From assembly GCF_900111825.1 (NCBI RefSeq), contig NZ_FOJM01000018.1:1-64000 (forward strand): 64,000 nt of DNA, in the 5' to 3' direction. Origin of the DNA: Pedobacter suwonensis. Its GTDB lineage: Bacteria > Bacteroidota > Bacteroidia > Sphingobacteriales > Sphingobacteriaceae. The notes beneath the pieces are model-generated. The model ran no database searches, was not told where the DNA came from, and saw only the letters and a list, made by a program, of their open reading frames with translations. Below are positions 10,350 through 17,514 of this stretch, piece after piece. The translations under genes were made by a program, and so were the position numbers. How positions within the stretch are numbered: position 1 is the first letter of the stretch; every line of letters starts with the position of its first letter.

Positions 10350-11642
10350 TTACCCCCTCTTCACTTCATACCACTTCTCCACCCTCTCCACAAACCCCTC
10401 AAAAAACTCCCTATAATACCCTTTAATCACCTGCACCTTAAAATTTACCTTACTAAAAAACCAAACCAGTTTATAATCCATTTCCGCCTCAAGCAAATAC
10501 CACAAATACGGGTTAGCACTATCGCAAACCAAAAACAGGCCAGACTGATCCGTATTCAGATGCAACAACTTCCCTTTCACCTTAATCTTCAATTCCAGTT
10601 CATAATAATCGCCCTCATCTTTAAGCACGAAACTCAAAACAGGCACCTCCATCGAAAATTCAACCAGCTTCATATCCCGCATTACAGGTTTGCCCGTAAC
10701 ATTGCGCATGCCATAGGTGTAGAAGTAATGTGTAAAACGCTGTTGCATCAATAGCGGCAAAGCCTTGTTCCATAACTTTAAAAGCGCCAGCTGGTTTGCG
10801 TCGTTAAGTTTATCGGTTTCGGCTACCTTTTCGGGCAGGTGGGCATTGGCGTTAAAGCGGATGGCAGCGATCTCTTTCATGGCGAAGCAAATGCTGTTCA
10901 GTTCCTCCTGTTGTGGCGAGAGGCTAATGCCATCCACATCGTGCGGATTCAACACGAAACGTTTAAAAGATTTAACCGTTTTAAGGTAAGCCGTGGCCGC
11001 AAAAACATAAGGAATTAAAAAAGGATAATGGTTGCTGTGGAACTTTTGCAGATCAGTATTGGCAAAACAATAACCAATGCTAACTGGTGCCAGCCGTGCT
11101 ATCACATTTTTACCCGATAACCTCTCACGCGGTACTACCGTTCGTTCCGTAACATCCGGCAAATCATCACCAGGCCTAAACAAACCGCTAAACTTTTTCT
11201 TTAAGGTAATGGTGATACCGCCCGGTTTTTTCACCACATTTACATATCCCGACCGCTTGTTGCCCAAAGCAAAACATTCGGGCCAGTAATATTCCTGAAA
11301 ATTACAGTAACCACTCCGCATCATGGTACACAAAGTAAGGTAAGCATAACGCCCCAGGTAAGTTTCATCCGTATCAACACTACAGCTCACCAACAGGTTA
11401 TCATATGCTACCGCGATGTAAACCCTTGCCTCTTCCCCTTCCAATTTAACAGTGACGGTTAACAAACCCTGATTAAAAGAAAGCGATGTGATGGCCAACG
11501 GCTCAGGCTTTTTACCTACGCTAAATGCGCTAGCGATCTGCTCCAGCACCGCTAACCTTAACACCCTGCTCCCCTTTTCTAAAGGCAGTTGATAAAACCG
11601 CGAAAGCGGTTTCCCTGCAATGGTAATGGATTTAGCTTTCAT
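10350..11642 (-). CDS. Hypothetical protein, 430 aa
   Basis: I do not recognise this protein with certainty. It has no signal peptide and no membrane segment, mixes beta-rich and helical stretches, and carries runs of aromatic residues (for example FQEYYWPECFALG). The N-terminal part resembles, only by general feel, the leading region of large Bacteroidota SNF2-type helicases, but no helicase motif is present, so it could be a stand-alone or truncated relative. It stands alone between repeat cluster 2 and the accessory island. Its ATG is immediately preceded by a strong hairpin and a longer stem, described separately, which suggests control at the level of its mRNA leader. Function unknown. 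Confidence 0.7.
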   Translation of the reverse strand: MKAKSITIAGKPLSRFYQLPLEKGSRVLRLAVLEQIASAFSVGKKPEPLAITSLSFNQGLLTVTVKLEGEEARVYIAVAYDNLLVSCSVDTDETYLGRYAYLTLCTMMRSGYCNFQEYYWPECFALGNKRSGYVNVVKKPGGITITLKKKFSGLFRPGDDLPDVTERTVVPRERLSGKNVIARLAPVSIGYCFANTDLQKFHSNHYPFLIPYVFAATAYLKTVKSFKRFVLNPHDVDGISLSPQQEELNSICFAMKEIAAIRFNANAHLPEKVAETDKLNDANQLALLKLWNKALPLLMQQRFTHYFYTYGMRNVTGKPVMRDMKLVEFSMEVPVLSFVLKDEGDYYELELKIKVKGKLLHLNTDQSGLFLVCDSANPYLWYLLEAEMDYKLVWFFSKVNFKVQVIKGYYREFFEGFVERVEKWYEVKRG

Positions 11643-11766
11643 ACTCGTATGGTTTTACGAGTCTTGTTGGTATGAAGAAACACTATAGCTGGGCTCTAAA
11701 TACCATCTACCGGGCTTCTCACGGCCTTGCCAACGGAATTACAATAGAGCCCATGATGCTATAGTG
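11643..11766 (-). promoter_or_regulatory. Structured 5' leader of the 430-aa gene
   Basis: On the minus strand a long stem forms between CACTATAGC and GCTATAGTG (11758-11766 with 11681-11689), continued by GGGCTCTA/TAGAGCCC (11745-11752 with 11691-11698). Together these give 17 pairs around a 46-base loop that contains the GC-rich word GGCCGTGAGAAGCCCGG. A second hairpin, ACTCGTA/TACGAGT, ends directly at the ATG of the downstream gene. No riboswitch family is recognised. The arrangement could also be an inverted repeat left by a mobile element at the island edge. Confidence 0.55.
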
Positions 11767-11991
11767 CGCACTAAATTACGCAAAATATCACCATAGGCAT
11801 TAATCTATTGTCTCGTTGGCTGTTTATTGTGAGAATTTGGTAGCCGAGACTCTTTGTTAATACCTAATTTATACACGAATATAACAATAAGAGTTTAGAT
11901 ATTCTAAAGTATTCTTTAAATAATCAAATGAAAAGTGCAAAAATTACTAAGTAAAACTTTCACTTGGTATGTTTATCAAAAAACGATCAGC

Positions 11992-12471
11992 GTGAAAAAG
12001 AAGTCGGAGCTTACAGAACTTGGCAAATACTTAATTTTGAAATCTGCTAACAAAGCAGAAATCTATAGGAAGACGGGTATTACTGAATCTCGCTTAAGCC
12101 TGCTAAGTAATGACGCAAGCACTAAGCTTTCCGGAGAAGAACTATACTTGATAGCGCTTGCACTGGATGTTGAGCCTGGCGATATGGCCAAGACGATTTA
12201 TAAAGGAGTTAAGCTAAACACTATTGCCGAGCAAGAAGCATTAGCAGCTAAAAGTAGGAAACAAAAAAGATAGTTATTTCCAAAGAAAAACGATTCCGGC
12301 TTTGGATAAATAAGCGAAAGTGCTAATATTAACAGTAGCGATAATCCAACATTAATTGCCAGCTTGTTAAACTACCAATCCACATTTAATACAATTGAAA
12401 AGATAGTTGAACTATATGAGCGTTTATTAACAAGCGAAAGAGAGAAAGTGGAACTATTAAAGAATAAATAG
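11992..12471 (+). pseudogene. HTH (XRE-like) regulator interrupted by two in-frame stops
   Basis: The frame opens with a helix-turn-helix region (LGKYLILKSANKAEIYRKTG..., GITESRLSLLSN, LSGEELYLIALALDVEPGD) and stops with TAG at 12271. The same frame continues to a second stop (TAA, 12307) and then encodes 53 more residues (ISESANINSSDN... ELYERLLTSEREKVELLKNK) before TAG at 12469. The tail looks like the usual coiled C-terminus of Bacteroidota XRE regulators, so I read this as one gene broken by two nonsense mutations. The start is uncertain: GTG at 11992 fits the domain, and GTG at 11935 adds 19 residues. Alternatively the first 93-112 codons may still be a working short regulator. Confidence 0.6.
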
Positions 12472-12681
12472 AAAAATAGCTATAAAAGTAAAAGCCCGAC
12501 CAGAAATGATTGGATTTTTTTGTTTTATCGATCTTCGTAATACTATTCTGTTAGCAATGCGCTATATATTTCTGATAGGATTTAAAGGTTTCAATCTTTT
12601 TGGGCCTATCGGACTTTTCATATAGAACTACAATTTATACAAGTTAATAAAATGAAAATTGACGTATATTCGTTTACCTCT

Positions 12682-13188
12682 CTACCAGCCTATTTCGTAG
12701 CCTAAATTTGATAGTCTAAAACTCATTGCTAGTGGACTTACCTGAAACTTGTCTGCAAGATAATCTACTGTATCTTTTCCATAAGGTACTTCAGTCACTG
12801 CTTCTTCTACCAATATTTTTGGCATCAAAAGCGCGGCGGCAAAGGCATTAGCTTCACGCTCTTTTAATTTTTCTCCAGTCGTTGAAGCGGAATCTCTGTA
12901 AAGAACTCGCTGTGTTTTATCGATAAAAAGAGAGATTTCCTTGTGCAACATATAGTGTCCTAATTCATGTGCTATTGTAAAACGCTGCCTGAATTTATTT
13001 TCTCCTTTATTATACATAATATATGACACATTGTCTTTTGTGACAAAAAGACCTGACACATCACTGTCAAGATCGACTTTCTGAACAATGACCCCTAACT
13101 TTTCCGCAAGTTTCTTCGGATCTATAGGAGCCGAATGAATAGCCAGTTTTCGTAAAAGCTCGTTGGCTCTATCCTCAATATATTTCAT
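12682..13188 (-). CDS. ImmA/IrrE family zinc metallopeptidase
   Basis: The 168-residue protein carries the zinc-peptidase motif HELGH at residues 74-78 and the second-helix signature EREANAFAAALLMP at about 110-123, both typical of the ImmA/IrrE (COG2856) family. Such peptidases often cleave or inactivate a partner HTH repressor after DNA damage or another cue. The HTH gene just upstream overlaps it by four bases, so translation is probably coupled. I infer a two-part switch in which this enzyme relieves repression by the HTH protein, whose likely operator lies in the divergent intergenic region. Confidence 0.85.
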   Translation of the reverse strand: MKYIEDRANELLRKLAIHSAPIDPKKLAEKLGVIVQKVDLDSDVSGLFVTKDNVSYIMYNKGENKFRQRFTIAHELGHYMLHKEISLFIDKTQRVLYRDSASTTGEKLKEREANAFAAALLMPKILVEEAVTEVPYGKDTVDYLADKFQVSPLAMSFRLSNLGYEIGW

Positions 13189-13535
13189 AAGTTAGGTTTT
13201 GGAATTATGCCTGCAATTAATTTCTCGATCTTCTCTTTAGAACCATCTGTAACATCTTTTGTTTTGAGGATTTCCAAAGGATCTGATTTCGAGATTGTTT
13301 CTGACTTAACTTCTAAATAAGTTGGGAGGAGTGACTGAACGTCGGTTTCCAGTACCTGACTAATGTCGTAAAGAGTACTGAGTGTAGGCTGCTGGCGACC
13401 AATTTCAATATTAGATATGGATGCCCTAGCCAGATCGATTTTAGAGGCCAATTCATCTTGGCTTAAGCCGAGTTCAGCTCGTTTTATTTTAATTCGACTA
13501 CCAACTAATTGATTTAACGCCGTTTTAAAGTCCAT
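13185..13535 (-). CDS. XRE-family HTH transcriptional regulator
   Basis: The chosen ATG at 13535 gives MDFKTALNQLVGSRIKIKRA, which places the HTH domain (AELGLSQDELASKIDLARAS, then ISNIEIGRQQPTLSTLYDIS) at about residues 13-70. A longer reading from 13568 would add a non-conserved MYSCRKIIYLL. The gene ends inside the start of the ImmA-type peptidase gene (four-base overlap). It is transcribed away from the 27-codon ORF and the 308-residue gene, with a perfect 19-bp palindrome between them. I infer that it represses itself and probably the divergent unit. Confidence 0.85.
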   Translation of the reverse strand: MDFKTALNQLVGSRIKIKRAELGLSQDELASKIDLARASISNIEIGRQQPTLSTLYDISQVLETDVQSLLPTYLEVKSETISKSDPLEILKTKDVTDGSKEKIEKLIAGIIPKPNL

Positions 13536-13587
13536 AAGTAAATATATGATTTTTCTGCAAGAATACAAATAGTTTTTTTAAATATCA

Positions 13588-13627
13588 ATGTTTGTTAAAC
13601 AAACATTTATATTTAATGTTTGTTAAA
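13588..13627. promoter_or_regulatory. Palindromic operator and repeated half-site
   Basis: ATGTTTGTT-A-AACAAACAT (13588-13606) is a perfect inverted repeat around one central base. Another ATGTTTGTTAAA occurs at 13616-13627, 28 bases away on the same strand. The sites lie about 55 bases upstream of the HTH start (13535) and upstream of the divergent ORF at 13676. This is a natural operator for the adjacent HTH regulator; binding has not been shown. Confidence 0.6.
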
Positions 13628-13675
13628 ATGGCACAATATTTGACTGATGATTCTTGAAATGAAAAACAGAAAACT

Positions 13676-13759
13676 ATGAACTACACAATTAAAAATTGCA
13701 TTGATGAAAGTCATCAGGGCGAGATAGATTATCACAACATTAAAAAAAAGAAAAATTAA
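13676..13759 (+). CDS. Small ORF, 27 aa
   Basis: ATG at 13676 opens a 27-codon frame (MNYTIKNCIDESHQGEIDYH then NIKKKKN) that ends five bases before the ATG of the 308-residue gene. Its position directly after the operator region and directly before that gene fits a leader peptide or a small partner protein. No family is recognised and no Shine-Dalgarno site is obvious. It could be a chance frame, so confidence is limited. Confidence 0.4.
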   Translation: MNYTIKNCIDESHQGEIDYHNIKKKKN

Positions 13760-13764
13760 AAATT

Positions 13765-14691
13765 ATGAACAAAACAATTATTAGTGAGTTTGGACTCGAT
13801 AAGATCGGGCACAGCCAATCAACAGTTGAATTCCTTAATGTAAAACTGGAATTCGACAACCTTGCCTTTCTAGATTATAACAAGGTACTAAAGTTCGCAA
13901 GCCCGCTCACTTTGGAAATGAAAAAATCTCTAGATGCTTTTCTTAATCAACTTTTTCAAAGTGTAGTTTTTAATAAGCCAAATGATACCCGCAAGCTTTT
14001 AAAAGGGCTTCATGAGTCAAATCAAACAAGGTTGGGATTTTCATCAAAACGCCCACACGGTAATTCAGTAGGTAGTGTGCTAAAACAGCTCATTCAGGAT
14101 AATACTGAATTTGTGATTAACTCACTAAAAACTGGGCAGTTTTCTTACAATACTCTTTACTTTGGTATCGATCAGGTTGGACCCGATCGTATATCCGATA
14201 TAATTGTAAGTATCATTAAAAGTCAGCTGATTACTTTTACCCAGGAACAATGCACTAAACATGGCATTCCTACAAAAGCCATAAAACTCAGAAACGTTTT
14301 CAACTATTCGACAAAATCATGGGAAAACGGAACATTTGATCTTCCGGTCTTTGATGGTCTGCCTATTATTTTTATACCGAAAAAATTGATATCAAGTGAT
14401 TCAGGTTTAGTAAGCTCATATAATAGGTTTTTGAGATATGGTTTTACACATTTTGTAAAAAACAATACTGAGTATGCTTTCTTGATGGACGAAAAAAATA
14501 AAGAAAAAGGAGTAAAGAAAAAAGATTATGAAGCCTATCTAAAAACAGCTCACATCAGTAATAAAGACCAGGTAAAAAAATGGATAATCAGTAACAAGAC
14601 TGCGATTCTTGATTTCGAATCAGAGCTCGATCCTCACATAACCTTACTCTCTGACAAAGAATTAGAAGAAGTTGTAAACCGATTAAACTAA
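13765..14691 (+). CDS. Hypothetical protein, 308 aa, island gene
   Basis: The protein is soluble, without signal peptide or membrane segment. A central block, FGIDQVGPDRISDIIVSIIK (about residues 133-152), followed by LITFTQEQC, looks like a conserved core; acidic and arginine residues in GPDRISD could be functional. The C-terminal third is charged (EKNKEKGVKKKDYEAY) and helical. I recall similar GxDRISD blocks in unnamed island proteins but cannot give a family. It is divergent from an HTH/ImmA-type pair, a setting common for regulated toxins or defence effectors. Function unknown. Confidence 0.7.
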   Translation: MNKTIISEFGLDKIGHSQSTVEFLNVKLEFDNLAFLDYNKVLKFASPLTLEMKKSLDAFLNQLFQSVVFNKPNDTRKLLKGLHESNQTRLGFSSKRPHGNSVGSVLKQLIQDNTEFVINSLKTGQFSYNTLYFGIDQVGPDRISDIIVSIIKSQLITFTQEQCTKHGIPTKAIKLRNVFNYSTKSWENGTFDLPVFDGLPIIFIPKKLISSDSGLVSSYNRFLRYGFTHFVKNNTEYAFLMDEKNKEKGVKKKDYEAYLKTAHISNKDQVKKWIISNKTAILDFESELDPHITLLSDKELEEVVNRLN

Positions 14692-14897
14692 ACAAATGCC
14701 AAGAACTAATTAGTGTGGGGGTCCCAAAATAGAATAATGTTTATTTGATACATCAAATGATCATTCGTTATGACAACGTTCTTACCTCCATACTTTATTA
14801 GTATACAGTATTCTCTCAGGTCTATACGGGTATTTTTGAGTAATTAGGAAAAAATAAGAATCAAAAATACGCTATAGCTAGTTCAACTCATTAATAA

Positions 14898-15497
14898 CTA
14901 ATCAATTTTCAACTCGTGTCTTACTTTTAATTGTTTTAAACATCCCGAACATTTACCACAAGCTAAATTTGAAATATGGCAGGAGTGAGCAATAGTTAGC
15001 ATATCAATAGGAACATTATATTTTGATACCAACTCATGGCTATAATAATTCAATGTAGGGCAATGAACTTTTAAGCTCCCTTCCTGATAAGAAACTGTAT
15101 CATTTATTAATTTGTAAAATTCTTCTGTTCCATCTTTGTGGAATTTATCAGATTTTACCGAAGCCAAATGCAGATCACTAACGCCATCTTTTATTCCCAT
15201 CATTGCTGCAAACGTGATTAGCAGCTGATTTCTGTATGGCCACCATTCTTCAGACGGCGCAAATCTTAAATTATCAGCACCAGCTAAAGTTCCTGCCCCT
15301 AAACTTCTACAATTAATTTGTATAATCTTATGTTCAATATTTAATAATTCGCATATATATTTCGACACATATATTTCTCTTTCTGCAACAGTTTGGCCAT
15401 AATCAATTGTATAAGCAATGTCTGGCATTAAACCATAAGTCAAACATATTGAGTCAACTCCCCCAGATAATAGGGTTGCTTTTTTTACAAATTCCAT
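14898..15497 (-). CDS. QueC-like PP-loop ATPase (7-cyano-7-deazaguanine synthase family)
   Basis: The N-terminal PP-loop SGGVDS (residues 11-16) marks an ATP-pyrophosphatase, and the tail has four cysteines (C173, C180, C183, C186) in the order Cys-x6-Cys-x2-Cys-x2-Cys, the zinc site of QueC. At 199 residues it is shorter than a typical QueC (about 220-230). QueC proper turns 7-carboxy-7-deazaguanine and ammonia into preQ0. No queD, queE or queF is nearby. Instead it is the last gene of a three-gene operon and overlaps the PfkB-NDT fusion by 13 bases. QueC homologues are known in antiphage loci (Qat, type IV CBASS), so I infer a specialised role in conjugation or defence rather than queuosine synthesis. 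Confidence 0.75.
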   Translation of the reverse strand: MEFVKKATLLSGGVDSICLTYGLMPDIAYTIDYGQTVAEREIYVSKYICELLNIEHKIIQINCRSLGAGTLAGADNLRFAPSEEWWPYRNQLLITFAAMMGIKDGVSDLHLASVKSDKFHKDGTEEFYKLINDTVSYQEGSLKVHCPTLNYYSHELVSKYNVPIDMLTIAHSCHISNLACGKCSGCLKQLKVRHELKID

Positions 15498-16675
15498 ATT
15501 GTATGATAAATTGCTGTTGTTAAATTGTTATAAATCGTAACGTCACCTGCATTTAACATTGTTAGCTGAGGTTTATAACAAGTTCTATGATAACCAATCA
15601 TTTTTTTCCCATTTCCAATTGAATAACCAATTTCTACTAAGGTTCCAGAGTCTAAGTTATCTAGAACACAGAATACAATATCAGACTTATCAATCCCTTC
15701 GATATCTTTTTTCGCAATAGTTGCATCATCTCCTAAACCAATATCGTGAAACGGAGAGAAAACTTTGACGCCAAATCCAAGAAAAGCATTTCTTATCTTA
15801 TCAATTAAAATTAGCTCAGCTATGGAAAAAATAGGCGCTGCTAGGTATATGCATCTGTCAGTCAATTTATTATTAACGAATTTTTTACAGCTAAATGTCT
15901 GGGTAGAAGAAGTATTTATATAAATCTTTTTATCACAATAAAGGGCAGTTGACATAGATGCATAAAGAGCACATTCCTCAAGATCGAGGCCCATTTCCAT
16001 CCAATAATACCCAAAACTAGCTGTAAATATGTCCCCCGAACCAATTTTATTTACATTATCCGTTATAAATGAAGGAATTTGGGCTTCATTCTCCTCTTGA
16101 TAGAGTGTTGCTCCGTAAGGTCCATTTTTAATAATTACTGCTTTAACTTTTTCTTCATTAAAAAAGTATCTTTTAATTTCATTTATATCTTCAGAGGAAG
16201 AAATTGATCTTGCTTCATCTAAATTTACTATGTATATCAATTCTTCAGCGACTCCAATATCTTTGAATTTTATTGGCTTAATGGAAGTTTGAGGATCGTA
16301 AACAACTTTACTGCCTTTTACACTAAAATCAGTTTCTAACATACCATAACAAATAATATTCTCATCTGTTACAGATATAGTGTTTGACTTTTTAATGTTA
16401 AGAATATTTGGAAATATAGTAGGATTGTCTAGTGCGAAACTATATTTAAAGGTTATGAAATCTTCATAATCAAGACAATTAAAATCAAAATTTTCATAAA
16501 CTTTTTTATTCTCTGTCAAAAATTTCGAAACTTCTAAATTACCCGCAGTGTTAAACTTAACTTCACATTTATTTTCCAAAAGAAATTTCACACATCGGAA
16601 TCCAGAGCCAAAAATTTCCATAGAGATATCATCATAATCAATCTCCCTATATATTCCGCCAACAACCGATATCAT
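15485..16675 (-). CDS. PfkB-like kinase / nucleoside 2-deoxyribosyltransferase-like fusion
   Basis: Two domains are visible in 396 residues. Residues 1-250 resemble the PfkB sugar/nucleoside kinase fold: the catalytic-loop signature NKIGSGDIFTASFGY is at about 209-223 and KNGPYGATLY at 183-192. The N-terminal substrate lid is poor, so activity on a normal sugar is uncertain. Residues 273-396 match nucleoside 2-deoxyribosyltransferase: IYLAAPIFS at the start and VLDNLDSGTLVEIGYS with D339, D342 and the likely nucleophile E348. Such domains exchange or remove nucleobases. The gene lies two bases after the small glycine-rich protein gene and overlaps the QueC-like gene by 13 bases. I infer a nucleoside- or nucleotide-processing enzyme that feeds the QueC-like partner. 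Confidence 0.75.
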   Translation of the reverse strand: MISVVGGIYREIDYDDISMEIFGSGFRCVKFLLENKCEVKFNTAGNLEVSKFLTENKKVYENFDFNCLDYEDFITFKYSFALDNPTIFPNILNIKKSNTISVTDENIICYGMLETDFSVKGSKVVYDPQTSIKPIKFKDIGVAEELIYIVNLDEARSISSSEDINEIKRYFFNEEKVKAVIIKNGPYGATLYQEENEAQIPSFITDNVNKIGSGDIFTASFGYYWMEMGLDLEECALYASMSTALYCDKKIYINTSSTQTFSCKKFVNNKLTDRCIYLAAPIFSIAELILIDKIRNAFLGFGVKVFSPFHDIGLGDDATIAKKDIEGIDKSDIVFCVLDNLDSGTLVEIGYSIGNGKKMIGYHRTCYKPQLTMLNAGDVTIYNNLTTAIYHTIWNL

Positions 16676-16677
16676 AG

Positions 16678-16995
16678 CTACCTCCTCTTTATTTGCACCT
16701 TACATGCTGGCGATTTGATATCTAATATTTTTGCTTCATATTCGGCTCCGCCATTAATGCAAGCTATAATATCAGATGTATTAAGATGCAATATAGCACC
16801 AAGAATTTCACCATCACCATCTTCAAGTATTAATGCATCATTACTCCCTATTTCTACACCCAGCAAGTCTCCAACATCGTGTTTATCTAAAACAGTGACA
16901 TTTATTGAAGAAACATTTACTGTGATAATACCCGTTTCACAATCGAAAAGTGATCTTTGTGGTGGAACATATCCACCTCCTCCTGATCCGCCCAT
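16678..16995 (-). CDS. Small protein with glycine-rich N-terminus, operon leader
   Basis: The 105-residue protein begins MGGSGGGGYVPPQRSLFDCE, a flexible tail that would expose an N-terminal glycine once Met is removed. The rest alternates short beta-strands (GIITVNVSSINVTVLDKHDV, then AYEAKILDI-type strands near the end) and looks like a compact beta fold. No family is recognised. It is the first gene of the operon and is followed after two bases by the PfkB-NDT fusion and then the QueC-like gene. I infer that it is the protein substrate or scaffold of those enzymes. A structural or sensor role is equally open. Confidence 0.65.
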   Translation of the reverse strand: MGGSGGGGYVPPQRSLFDCETGIITVNVSSINVTVLDKHDVGDLLGVEIGSNDALILEDGDGEILGAILHLNTSDIIACINGGAEYEAKILDIKSPACKVQIKRR

Positions 16996-17219
16996 AATTT
17001 TTTATAGATTAAAGTTGATACTTTAGTAATTGGTAAATATTGAATTAGCAAAAAGCCTATCAATTTAGATGAAACTACATTAATGGAATGTTGGCCTTTA
17101 ATAAAACACCGGCCTTTTAAGAATATGGAGAGTATCGAGCTTAAAATATTAGATATCTGTAATATAGACGAATAAGCTGAAGTTTCCAAATTTCTAATAT
17201 GTTAAAGCTTAAAGCTGAA

Positions 17220-17435
17220 TTAACATTTACACGCACTCCTTTCAACATATTCCTTATTGCCTTTACTATTGTAATAAAAACAACCACCCTTAGAGCCCTG
17301 ATATAATTTTTGGTCCGATTTATAGGTACCACATGGCGTATAAGTTTCGGTATCTGTACCTCCTCCTAGTTCATTTTGCTTGCTACAGGCCAGTATGCCT
17401 ATACTTAAAAACAGGATATAATAGAATCTTTTCAT
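17220..17435 (-). CDS. Small lipoprotein
   Basis: Starting at ATG 17435, the 71-residue protein has a lipoprotein signal peptide, MKRFYYILFLSIGILAC, with lipobox ILAC. The mature part ends in YQGSKGGCFYYNSKGNKEYV followed by ERSACKC. The GxKGGxxYYNSKGNKxYV pattern resembles the short PBCV-type basic adaptor repeat seen in many small bacterial secreted proteins. The seven-residue-longer start at 17456 (MVQYLGT) would spoil the signal peptide. Function unknown. It sits between the QueC operon and the helicase operon on the same strand. Confidence 0.65.
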   Translation of the reverse strand: MKRFYYILFLSIGILACSKQNELGGGTDTETYTPCGTYKSDQKLYQGSKGGCFYYNSKGNKEYVERSACKC

Positions 17436-17514
17436 GGTGCCAAGATACTGGACCATGAGATGTAAAAATTACGGGTTTCCGTATTGAAAGAAAATTCGTA
17501 CTGAAAATTATTTT

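Noticed and set aside
10350..11642. Annotation as a SNF2 helicase
   Set aside because: No Walker or helicase motif in the 430 residues; only a vague N-terminal likeness.
14898..15497. Housekeeping queC of queuosine/preQ0 biosynthesis
   Set aside because: No queD/E/F or tgt nearby, it is shorter than usual and lies in an operon with a PfkB-NDT fusion; housekeeping role not excluded but less likely.
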